The notes under the pieces are model-generated. The model was not told where the DNA came from. It saw nothing but the letters and a program-made list of their open reading frames with translations, and ran no database searches. This document shows positions 1 through 6,794 of a DNA stretch of 19,007 nt, piece after piece (position 1 is the stretch's first letter; each line of letters begins with the position of its first letter). Source of the DNA: JAVWGW01 sp036651575 (GTDB lineage: Bacteria > Actinomycetota > Coriobacteriia > Coriobacteriales > Eggerthellaceae). Where the stretch lies: contig JAVVXN010000031.1 of NCBI GenBank assembly GCA_036651575.1, positions 1 through 19,007 on the forward strand, in the 5' to 3' direction. The translations under genes were made by a program, and so were the position numbers.

Positions 1-586
1 TGACGATCAATAAAATAAAGCCGAGGATGATGGTGTTGCCGGGGTTTACGTCAACGCCTGATTGCTTGAGCATGTCGATGGCGACGCCGTTTGCAAACGG
101 GTTGACGGTGGCGCCCAGACACCCCACGCCGGCACCCAACAACACCGTGCCGACGGCCACCATGGTGTCAAAACCAGCGGCAACCATGGTCAGGGAGAGC
201 AGGGCATAGAAGGGAACGGTTTCTTCGCAGAATCCATATGAACTTCCCAGCAGGGCGAAGACAGCCATGATGATGGGGATAAGAAGCAGCTCATGCCCCT
301 TCATCTTGTGGACGAGTGCAGAAATTCCCGCGCTGAGCGCCCCTACTTTGGTAACGATGCCCAAACACCCGCCCAAAATAAGCAGGAAGAAGGCGATTTC
401 GGCGGCATCGATTAGGCCTTCAACCGATGAATCGAGGATGTCGGGAAGCGAAGCGGCGGTGACGCTGGGGTTGAAAAACGAACAGACGAAGGTGGCAAAT
501 CCGACAATAAAAATGATGATGAAAAGAATACTGTAGGAAGAAAGCGGCTGCCGTGCTTTCTTTTCTTTACCCTGACTGGCTGCCAT
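1..586 (-). CDS. YfcC/DcuC-family membrane carrier (partial, 3' end outside window)
   Basis: The first 195 codons of a polytopic inner-membrane transporter are visible; the gene runs off the left edge. The start is the ATG at 586-584, preceded by AAGGAG (597-592) with a 5-base spacer. A short basic N-terminus (MAASQGKEKKARQPLSS) leads into a hydrophobic helix, then a segment ending DILDSSVEGLIDAAEIAFF, a glycine-rich helix, the motif SYGFCEETVPFYALL and the motif GATVNPFANGVAID. The EET.PFY and GxTVNPFA motifs are typical of the YfcC family (PF03606, C4-dicarboxylate/basic amino-acid carrier-like). Family members are thought to move carboxylates or amino acids such as arginine/ornithine, but the substrate cannot be read from this fragment. 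It is divergent from feoA. Confident of the family, not of the substrate. Confidence 0.85.
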   Translation of the reverse strand, partial: MAASQGKEKKARQPLSSYSILFIIIFIVGFATFVCSFFNPSVTAASLPDILDSSVEGLIDAAEIAFFLLILGGCLGIVTKVGALSAGISALVHKMKGHELLLIPIIMAVFALLGSSYGFCEETVPFYALLSLTMVAAGFDTMVAVGTVLLGAGVGCLGATVNPFANGVAIDMLKQSGVDVNPGNTIILGFILLIV

Positions 587-629
587 GTGATCTCCTTGCG
601 ATAGAACTCCCCATTGGTAGATAAAAAAC

Positions 630-635
630 AGTATA
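630..635 (-). promoter_or_regulatory. Candidate -10 box for the YfcC-like carrier
   Basis: On the minus strand TATACT lies at 635-630, about 44 bases before the start codon. The best upstream -35 match is only ATGACC with a long (19-base) spacer, so the call rests on the -10 and its position. Confidence 0.35.
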
Positions 636-740
636 AGCCATAGAGAAGCCACAGGGTCATCATTATTTTGGAAAAAGGCACCGTCATTCTTATTGATTAC
701 CTGGGAAGAAAAGACCCCTATTGCGCCGATGCGAAAAAGC

Positions 741-768
741 TTTTGGTGATGCAGGTTTTTGGTGATGC
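741..768. repeat. Short direct repeat in the carrier/feoA divergent gap
   Basis: TTTTGGTGATGC occurs at 741-752 and again at 757-768, a perfect 12-base repeat with a 16-base period. It lies in the 274-base gap between the divergent carrier and feoA, which otherwise holds only promoter elements and no convincing ORF except the feoA leader. Its function is unknown; it may be a small tandem duplication. Confidence 0.5.
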
Positions 769-823
769 CGATCTTTGTGGTTGGGCAAGCGGCAGGTGAA
801 AAGTTTTCCCGCGCTCAAAATAG

Positions 824-842
824 TTAGTGTAGGGCAACATTC
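824..842 (+). promoter_or_regulatory. Candidate DtxR/IdeR-type iron box in the feoAB promoter
   Basis: TTAGTGTAGGGCAACATTC matches the DtxR/IdeR consensus TTAGGTTAGGCTAACCTAA at 12 of 19 positions by hand count. It overlaps the -35 region and the spacer just before the -10 box of the feo operon, where an Fe(II)-bound repressor would block transcription. The two halves are poorly symmetric, so this is a suggestive rather than a strong site. Confidence 0.35.
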
Positions 843-847
843 TGTGT

Positions 848-853
848 TATAGT
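848..853 (+). promoter_or_regulatory. -10 box of the feoAB operon
   Basis: TATAGT lies 7 bases before an ATG at 861, so transcription would be expected to begin at or next to that ATG. The -35 region is weak (TTAGTG at 824-829, 18-base spacer). Confidence 0.5.
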
Positions 854-860
854 AACCCGC

Positions 861-929
861 ATGAAACTTTTATTGAAACAATACGTTGCTCCTAATACCC
901 AGTGCTTTGCGGCGGGTGTGGTTTTATGA
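861..929 (+). CDS. Possible 22-codon leader ORF ahead of feoA
   Basis: An ATG at 861 opens a 22-codon frame beginning MKLLLKQYVAPNTQC and ending at TGA 927-929. That stop overlaps the feoA start (926-928) as ATGA, the same arrangement seen between feoA and feoB. The ATG is where the mRNA 5' end is expected from the TATAGT box, so it would be a leaderless ORF with no Shine-Dalgarno, and could feed ribosomes into feoA by translational coupling. No homologue is recognised. Alternatively it is a chance frame and feoA uses its own weak Shine-Dalgarno or the GTG at 902. Confidence 0.3.
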   Translation: MKLLLKQYVAPNTQCFAAGVVL

Positions 930-1153
930 CGCTTGATCAAGGTATTATCGGCAGTGCCTATGAAGTTGAGGAAACCCATCTTGCGCGGGGGGTTGAAAAG
1001 CGCCTTGAGGCGCTCGGCATGACGCGAGGCACGAAAATCGAAGTGCTCAACAGCAAAAGTGGCGGTACGCTCATCGTCAAGGTAAGGGGTTCGCGCTTTG
1101 CTGTCGGCCGCGGAATAGCCTCGAAGATCAGCGTTCGGGAGTGCGGCCGATGA
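926..1153 (+). CDS. feoA: Ferrous iron transport protein A (FeoA)
   Basis: A 75-residue SH3-like cytosolic protein that assists FeoB in Fe(II) uptake; the length is normal for the family. Diagnostic segments are RLEALGMTRGTKIEVL near residues 26-41 and VKVRGSRFAVGRGIASKI near 52-69, the usual FeoA core ending in a basic tail. I take the ATG at 926 as the start because the protein begins directly with the conserved region; a GTG at 902 would add eight residues rich in Gly and Cys. The Shine-Dalgarno at 926 is poor (GGCGGG about nine bases upstream), which fits entry from the overlapping leader ORF. The stop overlaps the feoB start as ATGA, so the two are co-translated. Confidence 0.93.
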   Translation: MTLDQGIIGSAYEVEETHLARGVEKRLEALGMTRGTKIEVLNSKSGGTLIVKVRGSRFAVGRGIASKISVRECGR

Positions 1154-3195
1154 AGCGCGATATCACGGTAGGTTTTATCGGTAATCCCAACTGCGGAAAA
1201 ACCACTTTATTCAATGCCTACACGGGTGCCAATCTCAAGGTGGCCAATTGGCCTGGCGTTACTGTCGAGCGGGTTGAAGGCTCGTTTATCCATGAAGATC
1301 ACGACATTCGCCTGGTTGATCTTCCGGGAACCTACAGTCTGACTTCCTACACGATGGAGGAGCAGGTTTCGCGGCGTTTTATTTTAAGCGACGATGCCGA
1401 TATCGTAGTCGATGTCATCGACGCTTCTTCGCTTGAACGTAATCTGTACTTGACGCTGCAGCTGATCGAGTTGGGCAAACCGGTTATCGTGGCACTCAAC
1501 ATGATGGATATCGTCGAAAAACGCGGTATGGAAATCGACATCGCTCGCCTGCACGATATGCTGGGGGTGCCCGTTGTTCCGGTGTCGGCTCGTCGTCGTA
1601 CGGGAATTAAACCGCTTATGCACGCTGTCGTGCACCACTGGGACGCCAAAGAACCTGAAGTGCTGTTTCATGGTCATGACGAGTCTGACTTACCTGAAAA
1701 ACATGCACGCTATGCCATGGTGTATAGCGTCGCTCTTGAGGAAAAGATCGATACGGTTGAAGCTGAATTGGAGCGGTGCTACCCCGGTATCGTGAATTCG
1801 CGCTGGCATGCCATCAAGTTGTTGGAGCAAGACGAAGAGGTTGTGAAGAACCATCCGGTTGATTTGCCCGAAATACTCGGTTGCAGTTATGAATCGGATA
1901 TCATCAATCAAAAGTATGACTTTATCGAAGAAATCGTTGAAGAGACGTTGGTCAACCGCGATGAAAAGGCCGAAAGCACCGACAGGGTCGATCGTGTCGT
2001 TACCAATAAATGGCTTGGAATTCCAATCTTTCTCGTGGTCATGGGGGCAATTTTCTTTCTGACGTTTGCCGTGGGGGATTGGCTGCGGGGTTATTTTGAT
2101 ATTCTTATCGAAGGTGCAGCAACCGCCCTGTCCGGGGGACTTGCCGTCCTTGGCACTGATGAATTGCTGACATCGCTGGTGGTTGACGGCATTCTTTCCG
2201 GTGTCGGGGCCATCCTTTCGTTTCTTCCCAACATCGCCATCCTGTTTTTTGCGCTTGCGATTTTGGAAGACAGCGGGTATATGGCGCGTGTCGCCTACGT
2301 GATGGACTCGGTCATGGGGCGCCTGGGTCTTTCGGGACGAGCCTTTTTGCCGATGGTGCTGGGCTTCGGTTGTTCGGTGCCCGCCATTATGGCCACCCGT
2401 ACGCTAGAAACGCGACGCGACCGCTTTAAGACCATGCTCGTGACCCCCTTCATGTCGTGTTCGGCACGGTTGCCTATCTATATCCTGTTTGCGGGTATGT
2501 TCTTTCCCGCAGCCTCCGGGTTGGTCGCCTATTCGATGTATTTAATCGGTATCGTGGTGGCGTTGTTTGTGGCTTGGGTATTCCACCTGATCGATAAAAG
2601 ACGGGGGATACCTCGCAACGATCTCTTGATCGAGCTGCCCGAATACAAGGCGCCTGCCGCCCGCACGGTGGTCGTTTACGTGTGGGAAAAAGTTAAAGAT
2701 TACCTGCTCAAGGCAGGGACGACGATCTTTATCGCTTCGATTATCCTGTGGTTCTTGCTCAATTTCGGCCCGTCGGGTCATGTGGCAGATATTTCCACCA
2801 GCTTTGCCGCCATCATGGGGCAGTGGGCCGTGCCGTTTTTTGCTCCGATCGGCTTGGGTTTTTGGCAAATCGCAACCGCGCTGGTTGCGGGCATTTCTGC
2901 CAAGGAGGTGGTCGTTTCCAGTACGGCGATTCTCTTCGGGGTTGCCAGCGTGAATTCGGCTGCGGGTATGGGAGAGCTTGCCACGCAGTTGGGCTCCTTT
3001 GGCTTCGGACCGCTCAACGCATATTGCATGATGGTGTTCTGTCTACTCTATGTGCCCTGCGCCGCAACGATTGCCGTGATCTTCAAAGAATCGAAATCGC
3101 TTGGTTGGACGGTTTTTTCGGTGCTGTTCCAAGTTGGTGTTGCCTGGATTGTCACGTTTGCCATTTTCCAAATCGGTAGCCTGTTGATCGGGTAA
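1150..3195 (+). CDS. feoB: Ferrous iron transporter FeoB
   Basis: A 681-residue GTPase-permease that moves Fe(II) across the cytoplasmic membrane. The N-terminal G domain shows G1 GNPNCGKT (residues 11-18), G3 DLPG (57-60), G4 NMMD (117-120) and a G5 SAR segment. After the insertion domain, the membrane part starts near residue 290 with two Gate regions: the first holds GYMARVAYVMDS and a cysteine in GFGCSVPA (C408), the second holds AKEVVVSS (584-591). A late cysteine in YVPCAATIA (C637) is also conserved in the family. The start is ATG 1150, overlapping the feoA stop, with GGGAG at 1137-1141 eight bases upstream; the in-frame GTG at 1141 would overlap that ribosome site. The size is at the short end of the family but all parts are present. 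No feoC follows. Confidence 0.97.
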   Translation: MKRDITVGFIGNPNCGKTTLFNAYTGANLKVANWPGVTVERVEGSFIHEDHDIRLVDLPGTYSLTSYTMEEQVSRRFILSDDADIVVDVIDASSLERNLYLTLQLIELGKPVIVALNMMDIVEKRGMEIDIARLHDMLGVPVVPVSARRRTGIKPLMHAVVHHWDAKEPEVLFHGHDESDLPEKHARYAMVYSVALEEKIDTVEAELERCYPGIVNSRWHAIKLLEQDEEVVKNHPVDLPEILGCSYESDIINQKYDFIEEIVEETLVNRDEKAESTDRVDRVVTNKWLGIPIFLVVMGAIFFLTFAVGDWLRGYFDILIEGAATALSGGLAVLGTDELLTSLVVDGILSGVGAILSFLPNIAILFFALAILEDSGYMARVAYVMDSVMGRLGLSGRAFLPMVLGFGCSVPAIMATRTLETRRDRFKTMLVTPFMSCSARLPIYILFAGMFFPAASGLVAYSMYLIGIVVALFVAWVFHLIDKRRGIPRNDLLIELPEYKAPAARTVVVYVWEKVKDYLLKAGTTIFIASIILWFLLNFGPSGHVADISTSFAAIMGQWAVPFFAPIGLGFWQIATALVAGISAKEVVVSSTAILFGVASVNSAAGMGELATQLGSFGFGPLNAYCMMVFCLLYVPCAATIAVIFKESKSLGWTVFSVLFQVGVAWIVTFAIFQIGSLLIG

Positions 3196-3255
3196 AAGCC
3201 GGGGTGCCTACACCGCCTGAACGGGTTCTCTCGCACTCCTCTCCCTCGTGGATCG

Positions 3256-3271
3256 CAAGGATAGTTCCTTG
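3256..3271 (+). terminator. Weak hairpin after feoB
   Basis: CAAGGA (3256-3261) and TCCTTG (3266-3271) form a 6-bp stem with loop TAGT, extendable by a G-T and a C-G pair. There is no T-run behind it, so intrinsic termination is doubtful. Confidence 0.25.
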
Positions 3272-3300
3272 TGAAAGTTGTGTATACTTGGCCGCAATAT

Positions 3301-3313
3301 CGCTCCCGGAGCG
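3301..3313 (+). promoter_or_regulatory. Palindrome next to the flippase-gene promoter, operator candidate
   Basis: CGCTCC-C-GGAGCG is a perfect 6-bp inverted repeat around one base, ending 4 bases before the extended -10 at 3318. A protein bound here would cover the -35 region. Confidence 0.35.
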
Positions 3314-3317
3314 TTCC

Positions 3318-3326
3318 TGATATACT
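3318..3326 (+). promoter_or_regulatory. Extended -10 promoter for the flippase/ATP-grasp operon
   Basis: TGATATACT fits the extended -10 form TGnTATAAT with one mismatch. The -35 region is not recognisable. The predicted start of transcription is near 3333, leaving a leader of about 30 bases. Confidence 0.5.
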
Positions 3327-3364
3327 GTCTTTTTTGGACAACCGAGCAGCGAGGGGGCGGCGAA

Positions 3365-4927
3365 ATGAAAAAAGCTTTGTTGCTGATCGTTGCTATCGTG
3401 GCTCTTTTGTTTTTGATCGGCAATGCCGACATGATCAACGATTTTTTGGTTACGGTCAAGACAGGTGCCGTCGTTCCCCTGCTTGCAGCAGGCGTTTTGA
3501 TGGTTGCACGCCATCTGGTGCAGGCGGCTTCCTATGATGCGGCTTTCGAAGCGGTGGGTCACAAGACCGGTTTCTGGAACAACGTCATCCTCATTTTCAA
3601 CCTGGTATTCATCAATACGTTTTGCCTGTTTTCGGGCGCAACAGGTGTGGCTTTCATTATTGACGATGCGCACCGTAAGGGTGCCGATGTAGGTACGGCT
3701 ACCAGCGGTGCTGTCCTGTCTCAGATCGGATACTTTGCCGCTATCTTGGTGATTTCGGTCATCGGGTTTGTTACCATGCTTGTTTCCGGCACGATGAACA
3801 CCTTGTTCTTGATCGGCGGCTTGCTTTTGGCGGGCACGCTCATCGGTCTGTCGAGCATGTTCTTCATCGGTTACTTCAAGCCTGATCTTCTCTACAGGTT
3901 TTTTGATGCCGTTGAGCGCCTGATCAACAAGGCCTTAGGGCGATTCCACAAAAACCTTCGTGCCGCGTGGGGATCTTCCACGTCTGACTCCATGATCAAT
4001 TCGGCTCGCATTTTGGCGCACAATCCTCTGGGCGCTTTCATCAGTATTGCGTATGCGGCGGTTTCGGCGATTCTCAACATGGCATGTCTGGTGGCAATCG
4101 GTTATGCGTTCGGTTACGAAAACCTCGCACCGCTTGTTGCGGCGTTTGCGCTCGCGGCCATTTCGGTTATTTTGAGCCCGACCCCGCAAGGCGTCGGTGT
4201 GGTCGAGGCTGCTATTGCGATGATTCTCACGGCGAACGGGGGGTCTCTCGCGACGGCAACGGCTATCGCGCTGGTCTATCGTGGAATCATGTTCTGGATA
4301 CCGTTTTGCATCGGTGCGGTTTTGCTTTCGCAGTCGGGCTTTTTCAAGAACAAGAAAACTGCGACCGAGTGGCAGCGCAGTAAAGATATCGGCTGGGTTG
4401 CCGGTACGCTTGTCGGCATCGTTGGGTTGGTAAATATCGGTATCTCCCAATTTCCTGAGCTTTTGGCTCCCTATGGTGCCTTGACTCAGTGGGTCGATCT
4501 GGGCGGCGTGCTTTTAGGCCCGGCACTCGTTGCGGGGGGAGTAATCTTGCTGATTCTCGCCATTGGCCTGGTGCTGCGCTATCGAACGGTGTGGGCAATT
4601 GCCATGGCTACCCTTACGTTGATTGCGGGTAGTGAATTTTTGTTTGCGGACACCATCAAGGTTGCCGTTCCTATTTTGCTGCTGACAGTATGGCTCTTCG
4701 TGAAGCGCGATGCATTCGATCGACCACTGGTGTGGCCACCCAATAAAGATTTGGGAAATCCGAGCGAAAAGCCCGATGGCAACTTGGCGGCCGCCCGAAG
4801 GCCTTCCATTCGATCGCCGCATAAGCGCACCGATGCTCAAGAAGGGGAAAAAGGCGCTCCTGTGCGAGATATTCCACTCGATGCGAAGCGTTCAGCGAAA
4901 AGGGAATTACATGATCATCGTCGATGA
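3365..4927 (+). CDS. Lysylphosphatidylglycerol synthase TM-region family protein (flippase-like)
   Basis: A 520-residue polytopic membrane protein with about a dozen hydrophobic segments. The first eight or so resemble the LPG_synthase_TM/UPF0104 domain (PF03706), including the family hallmark SPTPQGVGVVEAAIAMIL, which corresponds to the PxPGGxGxxE region. This fold translocates aminoacylated or glycosylated lipids in MprF- and AglD-type proteins. No GNAT/LPG synthase catalytic domain follows; instead come three or four more helices and a hydrophilic, Lys/Arg/Pro-rich tail of about 60 residues that looks disordered. The start is ATG 3365, behind a GAGGGGG ribosome site; upstream in-frame codons give no sensible N-terminus. 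Its 3' end overlaps the ATP-grasp gene by 17 bases, so the two are probably made together. The lipid substrate is unknown. Confidence 0.8.
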   Translation: MKKALLLIVAIVALLFLIGNADMINDFLVTVKTGAVVPLLAAGVLMVARHLVQAASYDAAFEAVGHKTGFWNNVILIFNLVFINTFCLFSGATGVAFIIDDAHRKGADVGTATSGAVLSQIGYFAAILVISVIGFVTMLVSGTMNTLFLIGGLLLAGTLIGLSSMFFIGYFKPDLLYRFFDAVERLINKALGRFHKNLRAAWGSSTSDSMINSARILAHNPLGAFISIAYAAVSAILNMACLVAIGYAFGYENLAPLVAAFALAAISVILSPTPQGVGVVEAAIAMILTANGGSLATATAIALVYRGIMFWIPFCIGAVLLSQSGFFKNKKTATEWQRSKDIGWVAGTLVGIVGLVNIGISQFPELLAPYGALTQWVDLGGVLLGPALVAGGVILLILAIGLVLRYRTVWAIAMATLTLIAGSEFLFADTIKVAVPILLLTVWLFVKRDAFDRPLVWPPNKDLGNPSEKPDGNLAAARRPSIRSPHKRTDAQEGEKGAPVRDIPLDAKRSAKRELHDHRR

Positions 4928-6059
4928 ACCGTATGTTTCACGGGAATTGAAGGAATATTTACAGGCAACCAAGCATCCTGTTCTCAACAATGATATGGCG
5001 CGCTCGATTGCGCGTGATTACCGGATTTCGCTGGTGGATGACCGGGCGTGTGCTGCGGCAATCGATGCGGGTGAGCGTCTGTACACCACTGCCGAAAACG
5101 CGCTTCCCTGGGTGAGCGCACGGGTGTGTAATCCCGCTATGCTGCGCGCTATCGGCATTTTTAAGGACAAGGCGCGTATGCGTCAGCTTCTGGCGCCGCT
5201 CTATCCCGAGCTGGTGTGCCGCACGCTTTCTTTCGACGAAGTGCTTGCATCCGATTTTCCTGCCGATGCGACACCGTTCGTACTCAAGCCTTCCGTGGGC
5301 TTTTGTAGCGTTGGCGTATATGTCATCACAGGCGAAAACGATTGGAATAAAGCGCGTGATGACATCGAACAGAACGCGGTGATGTGGCAGAAATGGTATC
5401 CGGAAAGCGTCGTGGGAAATTCGGTTTTCGTGCTTGAGTCTTATATCGAGGGCATTGAATATGCTATCGATGCTTACTACGATGGGCAAGGTCGGGCGCA
5501 TGTGCTCAACGTGCTGCGACACGATTTCGCGTCCGCCTCCGACACGAGCGACCGGCTCTATTACACCGGCGCCCCTCTGATTCGCGAACACGAACAGCAG
5601 TTTACTGAATGGCTTGATCGGGTCAACGCGTTTGTCGACGTGAAAGATTTTCCCGTACACGTTGAAGTTCGGGTGCAGGATTCTCAGGTGGTACCCATCG
5701 AGTTTAATCCACTGCGTTTTGCCGGTTTAGGCGGTACGGAAATCGCCTATTACGGATACGGGTTTCACCCCTACGATTACTACCTTCGCGATGCCGTTCC
5801 TGAGTGGGACCGCATCCTTGTGGGCAAGGATGACCGGTTGTTCTGCATGTCGGTTCTTGGTGCGCCAGCCAACATGGCGGGTACGGAAATCTTTGATTAT
5901 GAAACATTTCTTGCTCACTTCGAGCACGTATTCTGTTTGAACCGCTTTGATTATCATGACCTCAATGCTTTTGGATTTCTCTTTTTCGAAACGAGTGCGA
6001 CCGATACTGCCGAACGAGATTTTTTGCTCAATGTCGATTTGCGAGCGTTTTTGCGTTGA
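4911..6059 (+). CDS. ATP-grasp domain protein (carboxylate-amine ligase-like)
   Basis: A 382-residue soluble protein with an ATP-grasp fold. The N-terminal pre-ATP region (to about 110) leads into FVLKPSVGFCSVGVYV (K126 in the ATP-binding strand and loop), then VLESYIEGIEYAIDAYYDG (E176, E180 and E183 in the nucleotide-binding strand), and HVEVRVQDSQVVPIEFNPLRFAG, where E264 and N266 are the expected Mg-binding residues. These match the order seen in carbamoyl-phosphate-synthase- and D-Ala-D-Ala-ligase-type enzymes, which join a carboxylate to an amine through an acyl phosphate. I do not recognise the exact family or substrate. The start ATG 4911 has AAGGGA upstream and lies inside the end of the flippase-like gene, implying coupling; the longer upstream frame is only a shadow of that gene. 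Confidence 0.75.
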   Translation: MIIVDEPYVSRELKEYLQATKHPVLNNDMARSIARDYRISLVDDRACAAAIDAGERLYTTAENALPWVSARVCNPAMLRAIGIFKDKARMRQLLAPLYPELVCRTLSFDEVLASDFPADATPFVLKPSVGFCSVGVYVITGENDWNKARDDIEQNAVMWQKWYPESVVGNSVFVLESYIEGIEYAIDAYYDGQGRAHVLNVLRHDFASASDTSDRLYYTGAPLIREHEQQFTEWLDRVNAFVDVKDFPVHVEVRVQDSQVVPIEFNPLRFAGLGGTEIAYYGYGFHPYDYYLRDAVPEWDRILVGKDDRLFCMSVLGAPANMAGTEIFDYETFLAHFEHVFCLNRFDYHDLNAFGFLFFETSATDTAERDFLLNVDLRAFLR

Positions 6060-6101
6060 GTGTCGACTTGGTTACGAAAGCGTGGGATAAGGGATTGATT
6101 T

Positions 6102-6110
6102 TGCTATACT
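6102..6110 (+). promoter_or_regulatory. Extended -10 promoter for the proline-rich membrane protein gene
   Basis: TGCTATACT fits TGnTATAAT with one mismatch. No clear -35 is present. It predicts a leader of about 95 bases before the ATG at 6213. Confidence 0.5.
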
Positions 6111-6212
6111 GATGTTCTGAAGCGCGCAGTAAGGTGTGCTTAAGCAGGTCTTATAGATTCTGTACAGCTTGTCGTATCCCTAAGGTTTGCTCCAACGAAA
6201 GAGAGGCTTCCC

Positions 6213-6659
6213 ATGTCAGAAGAATCAAGCATCCCCACTCCGCCGCCCTCTGCCCCCGAACAGGCTCCTGCCCCTGCTCCCGAACAGGCTTCTGCCCCGA
6301 CGCCTGCTCCGACGCCGATGCCTCAACCCCAACCGGTGATGCCGCCGCAGCAGCCGCAGTATGGTCAGCCGGTGGCGATGCCCGCTTTGCTCTTTCAGCT
6401 GACGGGTGGTATGAAATTTGGCTATTTTGCGCTCGGTTTCTTGATGAGTCTTCCCGGTCTGTTGATCGCATGGTTGATCAATGTCGACAAGTTTCCTAAA
6501 GTTAAAAGCGATGCCCTCAAGTTCGCGCTTATCGGGTTCGTGGTTTCTTTGGCCCTCGGTTTCATTTTCAGCATGATGTTTGTCGGTTTAATCGGTGTTA
6601 TGACCGCAGGGGTTATGAGCGATCCGTCGATGATCAACTCGGGATACGGTTCTTTCTAA
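6213..6659 (+). CDS. Small proline-rich membrane protein of unknown function
   Basis: A 148-residue protein in two parts. Residues 1-55 are almost only Pro, Ala, Gln and Glu, with two 8-residue repeats APEQA(P/S)AP at 14-29 and a PQQPQ stretch, and look disordered. Residues 65-135 hold two strongly hydrophobic segments (FGYFALGFLMSLPGLLIAWLI and ALIGFVVSLALGFIFSMMFV) joined by a short basic loop NVDKFPKVKSDA. No signal peptide is present, and the tail DPSMINSGYGSF is polar. Such low-complexity Pro/Gln N-termini on two-helix membrane proteins are common in Coriobacteriia, but I know no assigned function. The start ATG 6213 follows AGAGAGG. It has its own promoter and ends in a strong terminator, so it seems monocistronic. 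Confidence 0.8.
   Translation: MSEESSIPTPPPSAPEQAPAPAPEQASAPTPAPTPMPQPQPVMPPQQPQYGQPVAMPALLFQLTGGMKFGYFALGFLMSLPGLLIAWLINVDKFPKVKSDALKFALIGFVVSLALGFIFSMMFVGLIGVMTAGVMSDPSMINSGYGSF
6252..6299 (+). repeat. Tandem 24-base repeat coding APEQAxAP
   Basis: Units 6252-6275 and 6276-6299 are identical at 21 of 24 bases and encode the two proline-rich repeats of the small membrane protein. Two of the three differences are silent third-position changes. Confidence 0.75.
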
Positions 6660-6719
6660 AGCTTGTGGCACACGGTGTCGACGCGCGTAGTTGACGGGAC
6701 AATATCATACGGTCTTTTC

Positions 6720-6743
6720 AAAAGAGCCCTTCGGGGCTCTTTT
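6720..6743 (+). terminator. Intrinsic terminator with UUCG tetraloop
   Basis: AAAAGAGCCC (6720-6729) and GGGCTCTTTT (6734-6743) make a perfect 10-bp stem closed by the stable C(TTCG)G loop. The T-run forms the 3' arm. It ends the proline-rich gene and may act on both strands because the 5' arm begins with four A. Confidence 0.9.
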
Positions 6744-6750
6744 GGGTGAG

Positions 6751-6759
6751 TGGTACAAT
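6751..6759 (+). promoter_or_regulatory. Extended -10 promoter for leuCDB
   Basis: TGGTACAAT fits TGnTATAAT with one mismatch and sits just behind the terminator. The predicted start near 6766 gives a leader of about 29 bases, too short for a leucine attenuator or T-box. Confidence 0.55.
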
Positions 6760-6794
6760 AGGGCGGTTTTAAGCGAACGACTGAAGGGGTGAAC

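Noticed and set aside
3196..3364. A feoC-like small gene after feoB
   Set aside because: No short frame with a ribosome site and a winged-helix or Cys-rich sequence is present; the gap holds a hairpin, a palindrome and a promoter.
4959..5660. Minus-strand open frame opposite the ATP-grasp gene
   Set aside because: It lies over the conserved ATP-binding motifs of the plus-strand gene and shows no family similarity that I recognise.
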